A stretch of DNA of 64,000 nucleotides, taken from Hymenopellis radicata (Eukaryota; Basidiomycota; Agaricomycetes; Agaricales; Physalacriaceae). The DNA lies in assembly GCA_015501595.1 (NCBI GenBank), contig JADNRX010000273.1:1-64000 (forward strand), read 5' to 3'. Every line of letters starts with the position of its first letter. Positions within the stretch are counted from its first letter, which is position 1. Below are positions 11,513-23,238 of the stretch, in pieces. The notes beneath the pieces were generated by a model. It did no database searches, was not told the DNA's origin, and saw only the letters and a program-made list of their open reading frames with translations. Position numbers and translations under genes: made by a program.

Positions 11513-11740
11513 TATTTGGAGTCGAGTCGGATAGAAGCTGATTGCTCGCTGTACTTAGAATTAAATTGCTCGCTAGAGGTGCTATCAAATTGCTCGCGGT
11601 AACTGGATCAAATTGCTCGCTGTCTAACTGTCCGATCAAATTGCTCGCTGAAGTATTCAATCAAATTGCTCGCTCTCAGGACTCTTCAGATTGCTCGGGT
11701 GTAGACATCTGCAAAATTGCTCGCTCTGTCAACGTTTCTC
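11513..11740 (+). repeat. degenerate ~25-bp tandem repeat with core AATTGCTCGCT
   Basis: The core TTGCTCG(C/G) starts at 11513, 11542, 11566, 11590, 11613, 11641, 11666, 11691 and 11717, spacings of 23-29 bp. Usually TCAAA precedes it and the sequence between cores varies. Weaker cores continue to about 12050. No cas genes exist in fungi, and the spacers are unequal, so this is a minisatellite or a binding-site cluster, not a CRISPR array. Confidence 0.7.
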
Positions 11741-12099
11741 TCGGGTCAAAGCAGGCCAGCGGGAGGCCAAGAGCTCTCTCGCTGTACTACTTGTTCTACT
11801 AGCCAAAACCCTTTCGGGGTTGGTCATGGTCCGAGGTGCTTTCATCAACATCTCGGCGATTATCAGCCAGTTCCTCGCTGTTGAGCAGCCTAAGTCGAAG
11901 TCTAAAGTGCTGGTACACATCATGCTACATCTCAAATTGCGCACACAGATCTGGTACTTGCGCTCTCGTTGGGTCTCGAACACTTCGGTTGCCAGCAAGT
12001 CTGGAATTGCTCGTTGTCTTATGCCTTCGACATATACTCCGTAATCGCTCGCTAAGTACCTTTACGATTGTCGCAAATTATTGACGTTCTCTCGGGATA

Positions 12100-12332
12100 C
12101 TGTACACTTTAATTCAATTCGTCGGTCACGCGTCACGGACGATCCGAAATCGACGAAAAGTCACAGCCGTCACAGCAAAAATCACGAAAAAGTCTCCGGC
12201 GGGGCCCCCGCCAGCCTCCCGCCGCAGCTCCGCCGCGGCGGCAATTACTATATATGGTAATTCGTCGAAACCATAATTTCGTCGGACCGGTCACAGGTCA
12301 CATGGGCCGACGAATTGAATGAAAGTCTACAG
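12100..12332. mobile_element. MITE, TA-flanked, related subfamily
   Basis: A 233-bp element begins CTGTACACTTTAATTCAATT and ends AATTGAATGAAAGTCTACAG. Inverted termini match over about 26 bp with two mismatches. It is flanked by TA (12098-12099, 12333-12334). The first bases (CTGTA) and the TA target match the other MITEs here, but the interior differs. Confidence 0.8.
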
Positions 12333-12334
12333 TA

Positions 12335-13195
12335 CTACAAGTGTCTCGGTTACAAGGAAATCTGGCAGCTCTCGGGGAAATGAATTAATGTGCAATCCAA
12401 TGATGATAGATGGGAGGATAATGTCAGATCGAGACAGCTCGTGGCTCGTCACGCCCAATTGTGCACTCAGGATCCTGGGGATCCATTATGGGTGGATTAA
12501 GCTTGCTCGCTCTGCACTAGCTCTGCACTGCCGTTTGACCTCCGTATAATTTCAAACAGCCCAATGATGGATCCTGTGTGCGCAAGGTTGAACTGAGTTC
12601 ATCCGGCTGTGCAGGATCTTCGGATTGAACTCAGCGCACAACAGTGACCTGCCCGTGTAGCAACAATTAGCCCGCCTCGGTGATCGTCATTCTTCCTGGG
12701 GCAGCCGACGCGTCGCATGGATTGGATGAAATCACTGGAATCCCTGCGGGACATTGCGGTAAGTGAGACACATGGACTGGAGCAATGCAGAACGACAACT
12801 TACAATTTGACTTTGCCAGGCCTTGTGGGGGAAGGAAGGAAAGAAGTGCAGGGCACGAATGGGATCAGGTTTCCTTTATGTTTAGGGAGAATGCCTTGGG
12901 GCCGCCTGACTTGACGGAAATAATTTCAGAAGAGAATCAAGGCACATCGACACACCTTCGAAAGCGCAGAAATCAGCAACTTGGAGAATCGTGTAAATTC
13001 GAGACTCATCGAGAGGAGCCGTCACGAGCTCATCAGATTCTTCAGAGCTCGCTGACGCCCTAAATTTCTCGATCCGTTTTGCTTGGCACTCGCTGGTGCA
13101 CAATCTCGCTCGCCATTGCCAGACGGACTTTTCACTGGGGTTCAAAGAGAACGAGGATAGTACTTCAAAGTTCCTGCAGTCCTTAAGAAATGACA
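12335..13195. other. intergenic, no supported gene
   Basis: Short frames on both strands show no motif, no plausible splice chain and no family resemblance. The segment lies downstream of the P450 gene. Confidence 0.45.
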
Positions 13196-15466
13196 CTAAT
13201 CTATACCCTCAGTTGCCCGGATCACTGCTTCTGCTTCTCGACTTCTCGGGGTAATCGAACACTTGAACGGTAATGGTATCCTAGAACGGCATGCAATCAG
13301 ACTCCTCCCACTCAGTCCGTGACCGTCACTTACGAAGCCAAGGAGGAAGCAAATTCATACGACGGTTCAACGACATTCCCATCTTCGTCGACAGCTTTGC
13401 TAATGTGAAATACAGCCAGAATTGAAGCGATGGCTATCCAGATGGATGAAGTGGCCATGTATTGGCCGGGACAGACCCTTTCTCAATCAGACAAAAGCAC
13501 TATCTAGAAACTAAAGACGCACCTGCGCCCAAAGCCGAATAGTGGAGCAGGGTCCTTGGCGAGAGGATCGAGCCTGCCATCTGGTGTCATAAAGCGATCT
13601 GGATCAAACTCATGCGGATTCGGATAGGTTATCTCGTTGTGCAACATTGCCCTAGATGTGGCATTAGATTTCGGAAACGGTGTTTCGCTGACATGATGCA
13701 TGAGAACGTACCAAGCATTCGCCATCACTATAGAGCCTGCTGGGATCCGATACCCTCGATACACATCCTCCGTCCGAATCAGATGCGGTATACCTGTATG
13801 CGCCACATAAACGTTTGAAGACATTCCAACTGGGGATCCTACCGTACCTAATGGCGTGACATTCTTCCACCTGAAGACCTCCTTCACAAGTGCAGTAACA
13901 TATGGAAGTCTCCCACCATCCCGTCCTCCATCGCCATAGTCCAAGAAGGTGGGTAACTCTCCTTGAAGGACAGCGTCTATCTCAGCTTGGGCGCGCGCTT
14001 GTGCACCTGGGTTGGCAATCATCGCGAGAATAAAGGTGCTTACAACTGACAGCGTCTAATCAACCTCATTAGGAACGCCGAGGAAGGAGATTGCAACGGA
14101 CCGAATCTGTACCACCTAAACGGAAGTGGAACCAAACAAATAAGAACAACCGAGCGAACAGAAACATTCTCACCAGTATACATAGTGGCGGCGTTTGACG
14201 TTACGCGGTACTCCTCCTTCGCGCGATCCTCTGCTGACATGTCTGAATCAGTGTCAAGCTTTTCCATGCAGTACGAAGTGTACGATGGGACAGCCGTTCC
14301 CTCCGCCTACGATATCCAATCACTGTCGACCGCGTTTGTTAGTAGTCAATGACTCACGATCCGTTGCTTCGCAGCGGCCCAAGGCATGTTCCTCATCGTC
14401 ATCGCATATCCACGCCACACCTTAGCCTTCCTTTTGAATCCAGCACCTAACAGGACGAGGTGAGACGAACCCAAGACGCACACTCATGCGTACCAGGAAA
14501 CCATTCAGGAACATATTTCAAGATCGGTAGAGCATCGACTAAAAACGCTCCAGGAGCAGCAGCCTGTGCCAGCGACTGAAGTCCAGCCTCAGCGACTTGA
14601 ATATAGGGATCGTTCTTCGGGAGAACGTCTAATCCGTACGCAATACCAAGTATGGTTGCGCCCGCTAAGCTGTTACAAAATGTTACAAGGCCCAAGTCAG
14701 AACAGGAAAAGACTCACTGTCTTATGTGCAGATAAAAATCTTCCGGATCGTCGAGAAGCCTTCGGAGAAGTCCGTGCGTGGCGCGTAGCTCGGTGGGGCG
14801 ATATCGCTGGGCAGCTCCCGGATGAAACTCTTGCTGAAAAAGTCGCCGTAGTGCCCGCCTATCTGCCCTTAAGTTTCACCAAACAGATCTCGAGAGATAT
14901 GCGCACCACTCATCGCCTAAATGGATCTGCTTCAGCGATGGATATTAGCAGAACCGAAAAGTGATACGAACCGTAGGGCATGAAGCCAAACATAAAATCC
15001 CAGCCCATGAGCTCGTTCGCCATCACAGCTCGAGGTCTGCACGTTTGTCAGTTTAGGAAGAACATTGCGATGGCAAAAAGGACGATAACAAAGGCAGCGA
15101 ATAATGAAGCCATGTCGACATAACTCACCGGTCCGAATACAGTGCCGACCTCCCATCCAACAGCTCGCTTGCAGCTTCTGCCGAATTCAGGACAACGATG
15201 GATGTGCCGGCGACATCCAGATGGATGATATCCGAATCTAACTGACAATCAACAAATGTTCGTTGAGGAGAGCAAGATCCTCGACATACCAAACTCTTCT
15301 CCCCATCTTGCATATTGCTCCCAAGGACTTATCTTGGGCATGTCTAGTAGGTTCCCTATCAACGGCAGCTTCCTGGGACCCGGAGGAAGGGGTAGTCGCG
15401 TTCCACGACACAGAAACCAGATGGCTACGATGAGCAGAAGACAGCTCGAAAGGCCACGAAGATCAT
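13196..15466 (-). CDS. cytochrome P450 monooxygenase, microsomal type
   Basis: This is a heme-thiolate monooxygenase of the endoplasmic reticulum; the substrate is unknown. Twelve exons: 15290-15466, 15129-15237, 14972-15036, 14907-14916, 14718-14858, 14494-14669, 14358-14446, 14174-14306, 14102-14115, 13523-14055, 13334-13477, 13196-13280. Visible landmarks are a hydrophobic N-terminal anchor followed by LPLPPGPRKLPLIGN, helix C (DEWRALRRLFQQEF), helix I (YTGGTDSTLS), the ExxR motif (KEVFR), FDPDRFM, the heme loop FGFGRRVCPGQYMA with the Cys ligand split from FGFGRR by an intron, and a C-terminal PFKCSITPRS. Two micro-exons of 10 and 14 nt are needed to keep helix C and helix I intact, which supports the model. 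The extreme N-terminus is broken: the only nearby ATG (15466) is one base out of frame with the membrane anchor. Either a first exon was missed or there is a frameshift within the first 13 codons. Confidence 0.88.
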
Positions 15467-15726
15467 GACTTCAAATGTACAGCACGTTCGTCGATGCACT
15501 CGCGTTATAAGCGTCGACTAAATACTATTAGTTTCGGTGTCGACGCCACACCCAGACCCAACTCAAATCTCCGCGCCAATTCCCTCAGCGGAGTCCGCGC
15601 TACAGAAGGTTAAGTCTCAAGCACCCGTCACTTGCCATGATTCGCATTCCTGATATACGGTGCGGGTGTATTGCTCGACTTGTATCGTACATCTGCAATG
15701 ATGAGGCTCATCTAAGTATTTGAGTT

Positions 15727-17825
15727 TCAAGTTGCAGCCGAGGTAGAGAGGTATCGGTACTCCCTAGCGTCCTTCCTTCCCCTCTCAACATCAACGCTCA
15801 TCAAGATCGGTACAGCAAGCCAGATCATGATGACAAGAAAGAAGAAAGAATAACGGATGTTCCCAGACAAGTCTGATATCAGACCAACGACGAGCGGTCC
15901 GACGAAAGAGCTAGACTGAATAGTTTTAACTGAATGGCAGAAGAAAGGTAGAAAGAGGAGGCAAACAAACTTTATCGGTTATTGAAAAGAGCCCGTACCT
16001 AGAGGGGCAAATGAGAGACAGAATGTTGATAGTGTTTTAATTGACGGACCAACGTGCTTCCTCCCCAGGAGGTAACAATTCCGCATAGAAAGCCCTTGCG
16101 TAACCTTGAAAAGCTCCATACACAAAACCTGCAGCAGCCACATTAAACCCAGCTCTGTCAAGAGAGAAGGATATCTACCAAAATAGATAGCAAGCCCAAA
16201 CATTTCGCCTTGAGATGTCAATCCGCCAAATTTCGTGCGACCTTGAAACACAAAACCCATGCACCCATACGCAGGAATTAAGGAGCACAGTATGACCAAA
16301 ACGATGACAACCTTGAGGTTGGACCAAAGGAGACGGCGTTGCAACATTGGCCACACCAAGGAGCCGAGGATTCCAGACAATGGCGACAACACGCCGACGA
16401 TGACCAACGCAGACGGCGCCATATTGAGAGACGTTTTTCCGAACAGCATTGCAGTGGACGTAATCGTGGTGAAGCCTACAGAGCATAGTTCATTAGAGCA
16501 GCACATGGGGATAAACCCGTGTACTAACCATCGGAGAGCAAGAACCATGCAGCGAGATATTTGAACGTATTGCGGAGTCGCTTGATCTCGCGGGGGCGAA
16601 GCATCCCTCCGAGTCGCCTCCATGCAGCCACGACCTCAGATTTAGTATTCCACTTCCCACCGCCATTAGCACCTTCATCGTCGATCCACACCGCGTCGAC
16701 ACTAGCGTCGTCGTCACTTCCACCATCTAACCAGATCGTTGCTGGAATAGAAAATACAGCCCACCAAATTCCGCTTAAACCGATTGCGAGTCGCAGCGCG
16801 AACGTGCTACCGTGCAGAGCGGTGACGAGCACAAGGGCAACCAGCAAGAGACATATCCCAGCACCATATCCAAGAGCGATCCCCTGCGAGGAAATACGCG
16901 ACATCGCACGAGAAAGCTCACTATCATACCTACCTCGTAACTCTCGGTCCTCCTCTTGGTCTTGATTGGTGGCAATGAGAGGCGCATCAACGCGATCTGA
17001 CGCTACACCATTCCCGCTACCTTCGTCGTCAGGAAGCTCAGACTCAGAACGCGTAAGGTCCATCTCAGCGCGAATCTTCGTCACTTCCGGGGAACCACGA
17101 GCGAGCGAGGGGAGGTACGCGTTCATTGCGACGACGGACGTGCCGAAGCCAACGTTAGCGAATATGGCGAGCAGCGCAGCAAGAGGCCATATGGGGGAAG
17201 AAGAGGGGAGAGCAAGAAATAGTGTGGCGCTTGCTGCACCTAGTGCAGCGAATCCGAGTAATAGCCGTTTCCGGTGTTTCGCTACCGAAACATTCAGGTA
17301 TGCGTAAAGATAAAACAGATAGAAATGAGCCGCACGGTTATCGGCGATTCCGCCCACCGAGATGACAGTTATAGCTTGTAGTGCAACTGACATTGAATTG
17401 GCGTATAAACTAGACATTGAGTTTGAGCATGCAATTCTAATGTTATAGAATAGAAGTACCTAAAACTGGCGCTGTCAATCCAAGCGAAACCTATCTTGAC
17501 AGCACAGCGCGGCTGGTCCGTCTCTCCAGTTGGCATGAGCGCTTCTTTACACGGAATGGTCTTGCCTGGTAGTAGGTATCCCTGTGTGCACCGTTCTGAG
17601 TACGGGAGTTTCGAGAGGATTACAAGCGGCTATATTTACATTATCTCGAGCGAATTGTTCTAGGCAAATAGGCAAGAACAAAGTCAGAGAAACGATAACA
17701 AAGACTTCGCTAAATTAGAATGATAGGAATTAGTTCCTTTCAGGCATTTCACGAAAGGCGCACCTAGCAAAGGCGTAGCTCAGCCACCCATGTAGTCGTT
17801 TCTTGAACTGCGCCGTCGTCAACAT
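15727..17825 (-). CDS. ATG22: Atg22-like vacuolar transporter (MFS-type)
   Basis: Atg22 proteins are vacuolar-membrane permeases that export amino acids released by autophagy (known for the yeast protein). Eight exons: 17764-17825, 17640-17709, 17460-17581, 16529-17409, 16179-16475, 16050-16128, 15971-15998, 15727-15915, giving 575 residues with a consistent frame. The family signatures are clear. The N-terminal HGWLSYAFASEVFVIVSLTLF and LPICLEQFARDNG include a first membrane helix. ASFSLY...VALQAITVISVGGIADN follows. Several further hydrophobic segments surround an acidic hydrophilic loop (about residues 190-260). FLLSDGFTTITSTAMLFGK comes next. The end contains GAFQGYARAFYAELLPPGEEARWYGLFSITDKSSSF (split by two introns, one exon of only 28 nt). 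Agaricomycetes often carry several Atg22 paralogues, so orthology to the yeast gene is not certain. Confidence 0.88.
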
Positions 17826-18141
17826 TCAACATTCACTGCTCGTGACGGTAAGAGGGGAAGGAGACGACGCTCAGCCACGTGTTTCACGTAAAAGGAAACA
17901 GCGCTTTGCCGCCGGCATCTGGGCCATCTTCGTGTGCGCTCAGTCATTTGAACTTGAAGTCATCAAGCTTCAAGTTTGAAAATTTCAAGTCCATGGCACG
18001 ACACCAACCATGTATCATTATTGCTTCAGAAGTTTAAACAAGGTACATAGTTCAAGTCAGGTTCAATTGCTAAATACATGCGAGATACAAACTACAAATA
18101 CACGCAAAAATGACCATCATGGAAATCATTCAACGAAGCAA

Positions 18142-18887
18142 TCAGTCCTGCCTAGCCAATCTCGCTTTAATCAGCTTTTCGGCCTCACCGCTGCCAAATA
18201 CCTCATTGACAGTCTTGGGCTCCTGCTGGGAGATCCACGCTTCTTGTTCTTCCGTATCAAGATCCTGGAGACGCTTCAATTCCTCCATCTCCTTCGCGAG
18301 AAAAGGGTCATCTTCCTCGAGAAACAAAGCCTGGGTGATATCTGCCTCAGCAGCATCAAAATTGCCAAGGAATCGGTGCCCTTGCGCTCTCCGGAAAAAG
18401 GCTTTTGGGAGGTTGAAACTCATTCCAATCGGCTCGCTAGCATCCTTAACAGCTTGAGAGTACAGCTTAAGCTCTGAGAAATACCCATTAAGATCCTGGA
18501 TCTGTCGCAGAACTTAGAAAGGGACGTACTTAGGCCGGCCGCGGCTCTGTTCAGAAAATAAAGAGGTTCATGGCCGGATTCCCGACAGCAAACGCTGTAC
18601 AGAATGAAAGCCTCCTTGTAGTCACCCTTCCTGAACGCTTCGTTTGCCTCGAGCTTGATTTTAGCGCTGCGAGCGTCGGCGGCAGCCCATTCCATTTTTT
18701 CTCTCAGCATCTGCTGCTGAGGTGTTTCACCAGTACGTTCCCGTTCCTCCGCATCATGCTTCAGTATTGCGAGGATTGCTTGCATCTTCGCCGGATCCTT
18801 CATGAATCCTTCTATGCCGGCAGTAGGAACGGTGCCCGCCTCAAGACGCGCCGCGACTCCCTCTGAAGGGTCATCAAATTCAAGCAT
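18142..18887 (-). CDS. TPR-domain co-chaperone-like protein
   Basis: Two exons (18530-18887 and 18142-18473) encode a protein with an N-terminal helical segment containing FMKDPAKMQAILAILKHD, resembling the DP-type segments of Sti1/Hop co-chaperones. Tetratricopeptide repeats follow: KLEANEAFRKGDYKEAFILYS, PLYFLNRAAAGL, KAFFRRAQGHRFLGNFDAAEADITQAL. Such proteins usually bind Hsp70/Hsp90 tails or scaffold complexes; the partner here is unknown. The ATG at 18887 is the first secure one. An acceptor-like site lies 30 nt upstream (CTAAATAG), so an extra 5' exon is possible, but no upstream frame joins cleanly. Confidence 0.7.
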
Positions 18888-19260
18888 GGATGCTGCAGCA
18901 ATATTGGGATGGGTAACCTATTTAGATTATAGGCAGAAACACGAACCAGGATCATAGGGATTCAGTTTATCGTTAGCCTTGTACATGGTCTTTTCGAGGT
19001 GCAAGCTTCCAAATTTGAACTTGAAGGACAGAAGGAAGATGAAAATCTGCCGAGCATGCCGCGGCCCGCCACTAACTCCGACATGGGCACGTGAGAATGG
19101 TTCGTCTGATTCTGACAGTGATTCTGAACGCGGTTGGCGGCTTGAATGATGATGTTCTTCACCGCAGCTTTAAGTACTCCTCAACTCCATATGGCGAGCC
19201 GCACGGTATGTTGAGCGTGTGTCCCACGAACCACTCTTACTTGACTCTTACTCATTCAAC

Positions 19261-20824
19261 ATGAAAGTTATCGTTTATCATGAGGTCAGTTCCTCGTCCT
19301 AGTTTACACCCCCGCGCTTTCAATAATACTCGCATCTTGCAGGCCAATCAGTATACCATCGCTGAACAATCAGTGCCCAGCGTGGCGGACGATCAAGTTC
19401 TGATAAAAGGTGAGCAGCTAATTAGCGTCTTTCCCTGAGGTTTCTTGACTCTTGGAGCTAGTTATCGCGTGTGGTATATGCGGATCGGACCAGCACATTA
19501 CTGATGGTAAGCTCTCTATCCTCGTTGACGAAACTCTGCTATAATAACGTCTTATAGGCAGTCTCCCGGTCGCCAAGTTTCCTGTCAGTCAGAAACCATC
19601 TCGTCCAGGAAGATCCTCTCAATCTCTTGCAGATCACCCCGGGACACGAAATCTGTGGGGTAGTAGAGAGTATCGGAAGCTCGGTCACTCTGCAGGATCT
19701 GAAAATCGGCGACCGTTGCGTCGTTGACCCTATCATCCAGGTTCGTCTGAAATGTGCCATCCGTTATTGACGAAACTTGACGACAATCTGTAGTGTGATG
19801 TCTGCTTCTACTGTCGACGAGGGCGTCCTACTCTCTGCCTCGCGCTCGGGGGCGTTGGCGTCAACGTGCCTGGAGGGTTCGGCCAGTACATTGTCGTGTA
19901 AGGAGTCAAATTGTTTGTAGGTAGACGGCTAACAATTGTGAAAGGCCATTCAAACAAGTTTTCAAGATCTCGGACAAGATTTCCTACGAAGAGGCGACAT
20001 TCGTTGAGCCTACGTCCTGTGGAGTCCATGTGATGGACGTCCTCTCCCTACCCACGGGCTCAGAGGCTTTAGTCATCGGCGCTGGTGGTTCTGGTAAGTC
20101 GCGGCCTAGTACACATCGATGATTCTCACTTCAACACGACGCCAGGGCTCATCCTCGCACAGCTGTTGAAGCTCAACGGTGCCGCCACTGTCGTGCTCGC
20201 AGCAAACAAAGGTGTCAAGATGGAGGTCGCCAGGGAAGTCGGCGCCGCCACCAAATACGTCGACCTTGACAGAAACGATCCGGCGCCACAATGGGCTCAA
20301 CTCAAGGAGGAGCATCCATACGGCTTTGACGCTGTGGTAGGTGACATACTATGGCGGCTAGCTATAAGGAGTTGACGCTTTAGATCGATGCCACTGGCTC
20401 CGCGAAAATCGTCGAACAAGCCATCAACTACGTGCGTCGAGGTGGTACTCTCGTCCTTTACAGTATGTATACCGGCAATCCCCTCGTACATTGGCCTCCA
20501 TCGAAGATCTTCAGTGACGAGATTCGGGTTTGTTCTGCTTAACCGTTTATGTCGTGATGCCTCTTACATCTGCAGATCATCGGTACATTTGCTCAGGCTA
20601 ACTGCTTTCCTCGTGCCATTCAGTACTTGGAGAGTGGAAGACTGTGCGTCAAGCCCATGGTAAGTTGCAAGTAACCGATTTGACTAAAGAAGGCTCATCC
20701 TGCTGGCAAGATAACCCACCGTTACGCCCTGGAAGATTTCCCAAAGGCACAGGAAGAGTTGGCGAAAAAAGGAGCCCTTCACATCGTCCTTCTCCCCAAT
20801 GGCAGTAATGACCAGCAGATTTAA
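19261..20824 (+). CDS. zinc-dependent medium-chain alcohol/polyol dehydrogenase
   Basis: This is an NAD(P)-dependent oxidoreductase of the sorbitol/arabinitol/threonine dehydrogenase branch; the exact substrate cannot be read from sequence. Eleven exons (19261-19284, 19343-19409, 19462-19506, 19558-19583, 19633-19740, 19794-19897, 19945-20093, 20146-20336, 20384-20527, 20576-20659, 20711-20824) give 351 residues, the usual length. Catalytic zinc ligands are Cys in [10 protein letters not shown], His-Glu in PGHEICG and the Glu of VEPTSCG. Structural zinc is bound by four Cys in [16 protein letters not shown]. The Rossmann glycine motif is [13 protein letters not shown]. It is convergent with the KRE6/SKN1-like gene, with only 83 bp between the stop codons. 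Confidence 0.92.
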
Positions 20825-20907
20825 TATGTACCTACATTGTCCAGAAAGTAGTACAGGGTGTATACAATTGTAAATTGCTTGTACAATCACAACTACCAGT
20901 AGTAATC

Positions 20908-23238
20908 TTAATTGCACCCGTTGACCAGCGAGTTCTTCGGGAATGGTTGACCGAAATCGTCTACCCATGTTGTTAGGTTAGCATTATAATACGCGGCAGG
21001 ATATCTGGGCATGCGTCAGTACTTCGTCTCAAGAAGAAGGGTCACGGCAACGTACTGGTTGATGTACGACTGAGTTGGGAAGTCAATTGGATCGCAGCCA
21101 ACATTGATGTGTTTCGGGTCTTGGTAAACTCTAACGTAGTCGATAAGCATCACAGCCGGGAAAGTGAGATGCTCAAAGTCAATAGTGCCCCAAAGCTGAA
21201 CGACATGCCCAGGTTCATCAGAATGTACTGGCGAACATGTAAGTCATCGAAAGAGTAATAAACTTGTGATTTACCATCGGTTCCTGTGGGATGGGACGAG
21301 CAGATATCTCGGCAGTGGTGTCTGCTCCCACTCCAGCTGCGTTCAAGCGCCACGCGGACTTGTCGTTAGAAACCCATTCGATGTACTATTATGAGCAATT
21401 AGTATTGCATGGGTATTGAGGAGGTAATTTGACTAACAGCATCGTCGTAGCCTGGTTTGTACTGAGAGATCACAGATGAGTGGGCGAGACAGATTGCATC
21501 GCAGTTATCGACTCACCTCAAATCCATAAACGGCGAAGCACGGATTGTTTGCCAACTGATAGCAGGAAGCAGGTGTGTCCGTTACAACCGATGTAGATTG
21601 CTGAAATTCGCCACCTCGAAACTCATTGAGTATCGAGATTGTCGGATCATCAATGATCAAGTTGGCACTTGAATTGTCCCAGACGTAGTTATTATTGAAC
21701 GGCTGCGCAGTGAGATCATGAATTGAAACGCATGACGACCATAGCGTATTGAACGTACAGCCCATTGACCAGATTGCGACACTTGTCCAGAGAGAGGCCT
21801 TCCGGTGACCTAGTAGGGTGCCGCGGGGTCAGCATAGGCACACGAGTCCTACGAGAAAACGCCTCACCGTAGCCTCGAGGATGTCAATCTCAGGAGCTGA
21901 GCGACCAACATAAGTTCCATCAGAGTGAACGGGACCTGGGTGACTTTCGCCAGCACAAGTGCAACGTGACAGACGTTGTCCAGGAAGAAAGGAGAGCTCA
22001 AAGTTAGACCCCTCGAATCCACTGGTGGTCGACGATTCCGGCAGTCCGCGAAGGGTTTGGTTGGGAGCGGTGCCTACATCACACGAGTCGTAACTGTATG
22101 GCCACTGACAACGACTGTTAGCATCACGAGCAGAAACACAAAGTGCAGCATTAACGAACCATGCCCTCCAAACTAGCGCCGTACCCAGCGCGTCCAAGAT
22201 TGCCCATAGTCCATACCGCAGGCCACAATCCCACAACGTTGTTAGCACCCGGAAGTTGAACAGCGGCTTCGACGTAGCCTCCAGTAAAGCAGAATTTGTT
22301 CCTAAGAAAGAGCAGAGATGATGAGATGTACGAAGCGCGCGATGTCAGTTACAACTGACCATGTGGTGACCATGCCTGTGAAGTGAAGACATCATCAGGA
22401 AGTCGGTAACGCCAGCGAGACAAGATACTTACCACTTTGGAAGTGTAAGCCATGGGTTTCCTTTCGCGTGAGTGTAATGGCCATGGCACCACCGGTGGTG
22501 GTAACCGCAACGGGATCATACCATTCCAAGTCGCCAGTAGCCTACATGGTTGTTAGCCAACCTATCGATCACTAACAACAGAGACGCACCCAGTAATTAA
22601 GATCCACTGCTTCCCAGTAAGGATCATCGCCAGGATAGAAGGTCCGTCCTTCAGTGTTGAACTCGTCAGAGAACACGAGCTGCCACTGTTCGCCATCTCG
22701 TCGAGACGTCTTCATATAAACATCCTTAGGCGTCTCAGGATCAATGGGCGAAAATCCACTAGACAGAACGGGGACCTGCTCCGCGTCAACATATGACAGT
22801 CTGAAACTTGATTGCGATGGGTACCTGTCCACTGGCATTGACACCAAGCGCGTTGAACGTGTGAGCGTCATACAGCATCCGTTCCCGGTATGTGAAGAGT
22901 GGGTAGCCAACGCTGATGACACTGTAAATGTGGGTCACTGGGATAGAGAGGCGAGGACGAACAATAAAGCCAAAAAGGCCGCAGCAAAGAATGAGAAGGC
23001 ATCCCAGGTTGGCCATGCCTCGCGACGACCACGAGAAATGCGTATCATCATCTACAATCCTTCCTGAGCGAACGGTGGGATTATGAAGGGCATCATCGGC
23101 CTCTGCGTAGTACGGATTCAAGTTGGAGCCCCAAGTAGTGGGATCGGCAGCCAGGGAATACTGATCTCGCGTTGAGCTAGATTCACATCTGCGCCTGCCA
23201 GCTACATACCTTCTGATAAAGAGCCCTGCTCTTGCCAT
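20908..23238 (-). CDS. KRE6/SKN1-like beta-glucan synthesis-associated protein (GH16)
   Basis: This family is made of type II membrane proteins of the secretory pathway needed for beta-1,6-glucan formation in the fungal wall. Thirteen exons: 23210-23238, 22825-23176, 22590-22775, 22433-22541, 22360-22375, 22160-22301, 21868-22104, 21759-21809, 21517-21702, 21438-21461, 21275-21385, 21056-21227, 20908-21004. A cytosolic N-terminus (DQYSLAADPTTWG) precedes one membrane segment (MANLGCLLILCCGLFGF) and the GH16 fold: LVFSDEFNTEGRTF, NNVVGLWPAVWTMG, WPYSYDSCDVGT, catalytic EIDILEA, IDYVRVYQ, and the typical C-terminal NSLVNGCN. The frame breaks at the run of four C at 21188-21191, between LNLGMSFSFG-type and GTIDFEHL-type blocks. 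One missing G on the coding strand would repair it. An alternative 80-nt intron also keeps frame but deletes the conserved block. The first intron (33 nt, in frame) may be unspliced. Confidence 0.88.

Noticed and set aside
11513..11740. Regularly spaced short repeats resembling a CRISPR array
   Set aside because: The repeat core is only about 9-11 bp, the spacing varies from 23 to 29 bp, and the surrounding genome is eukaryotic.
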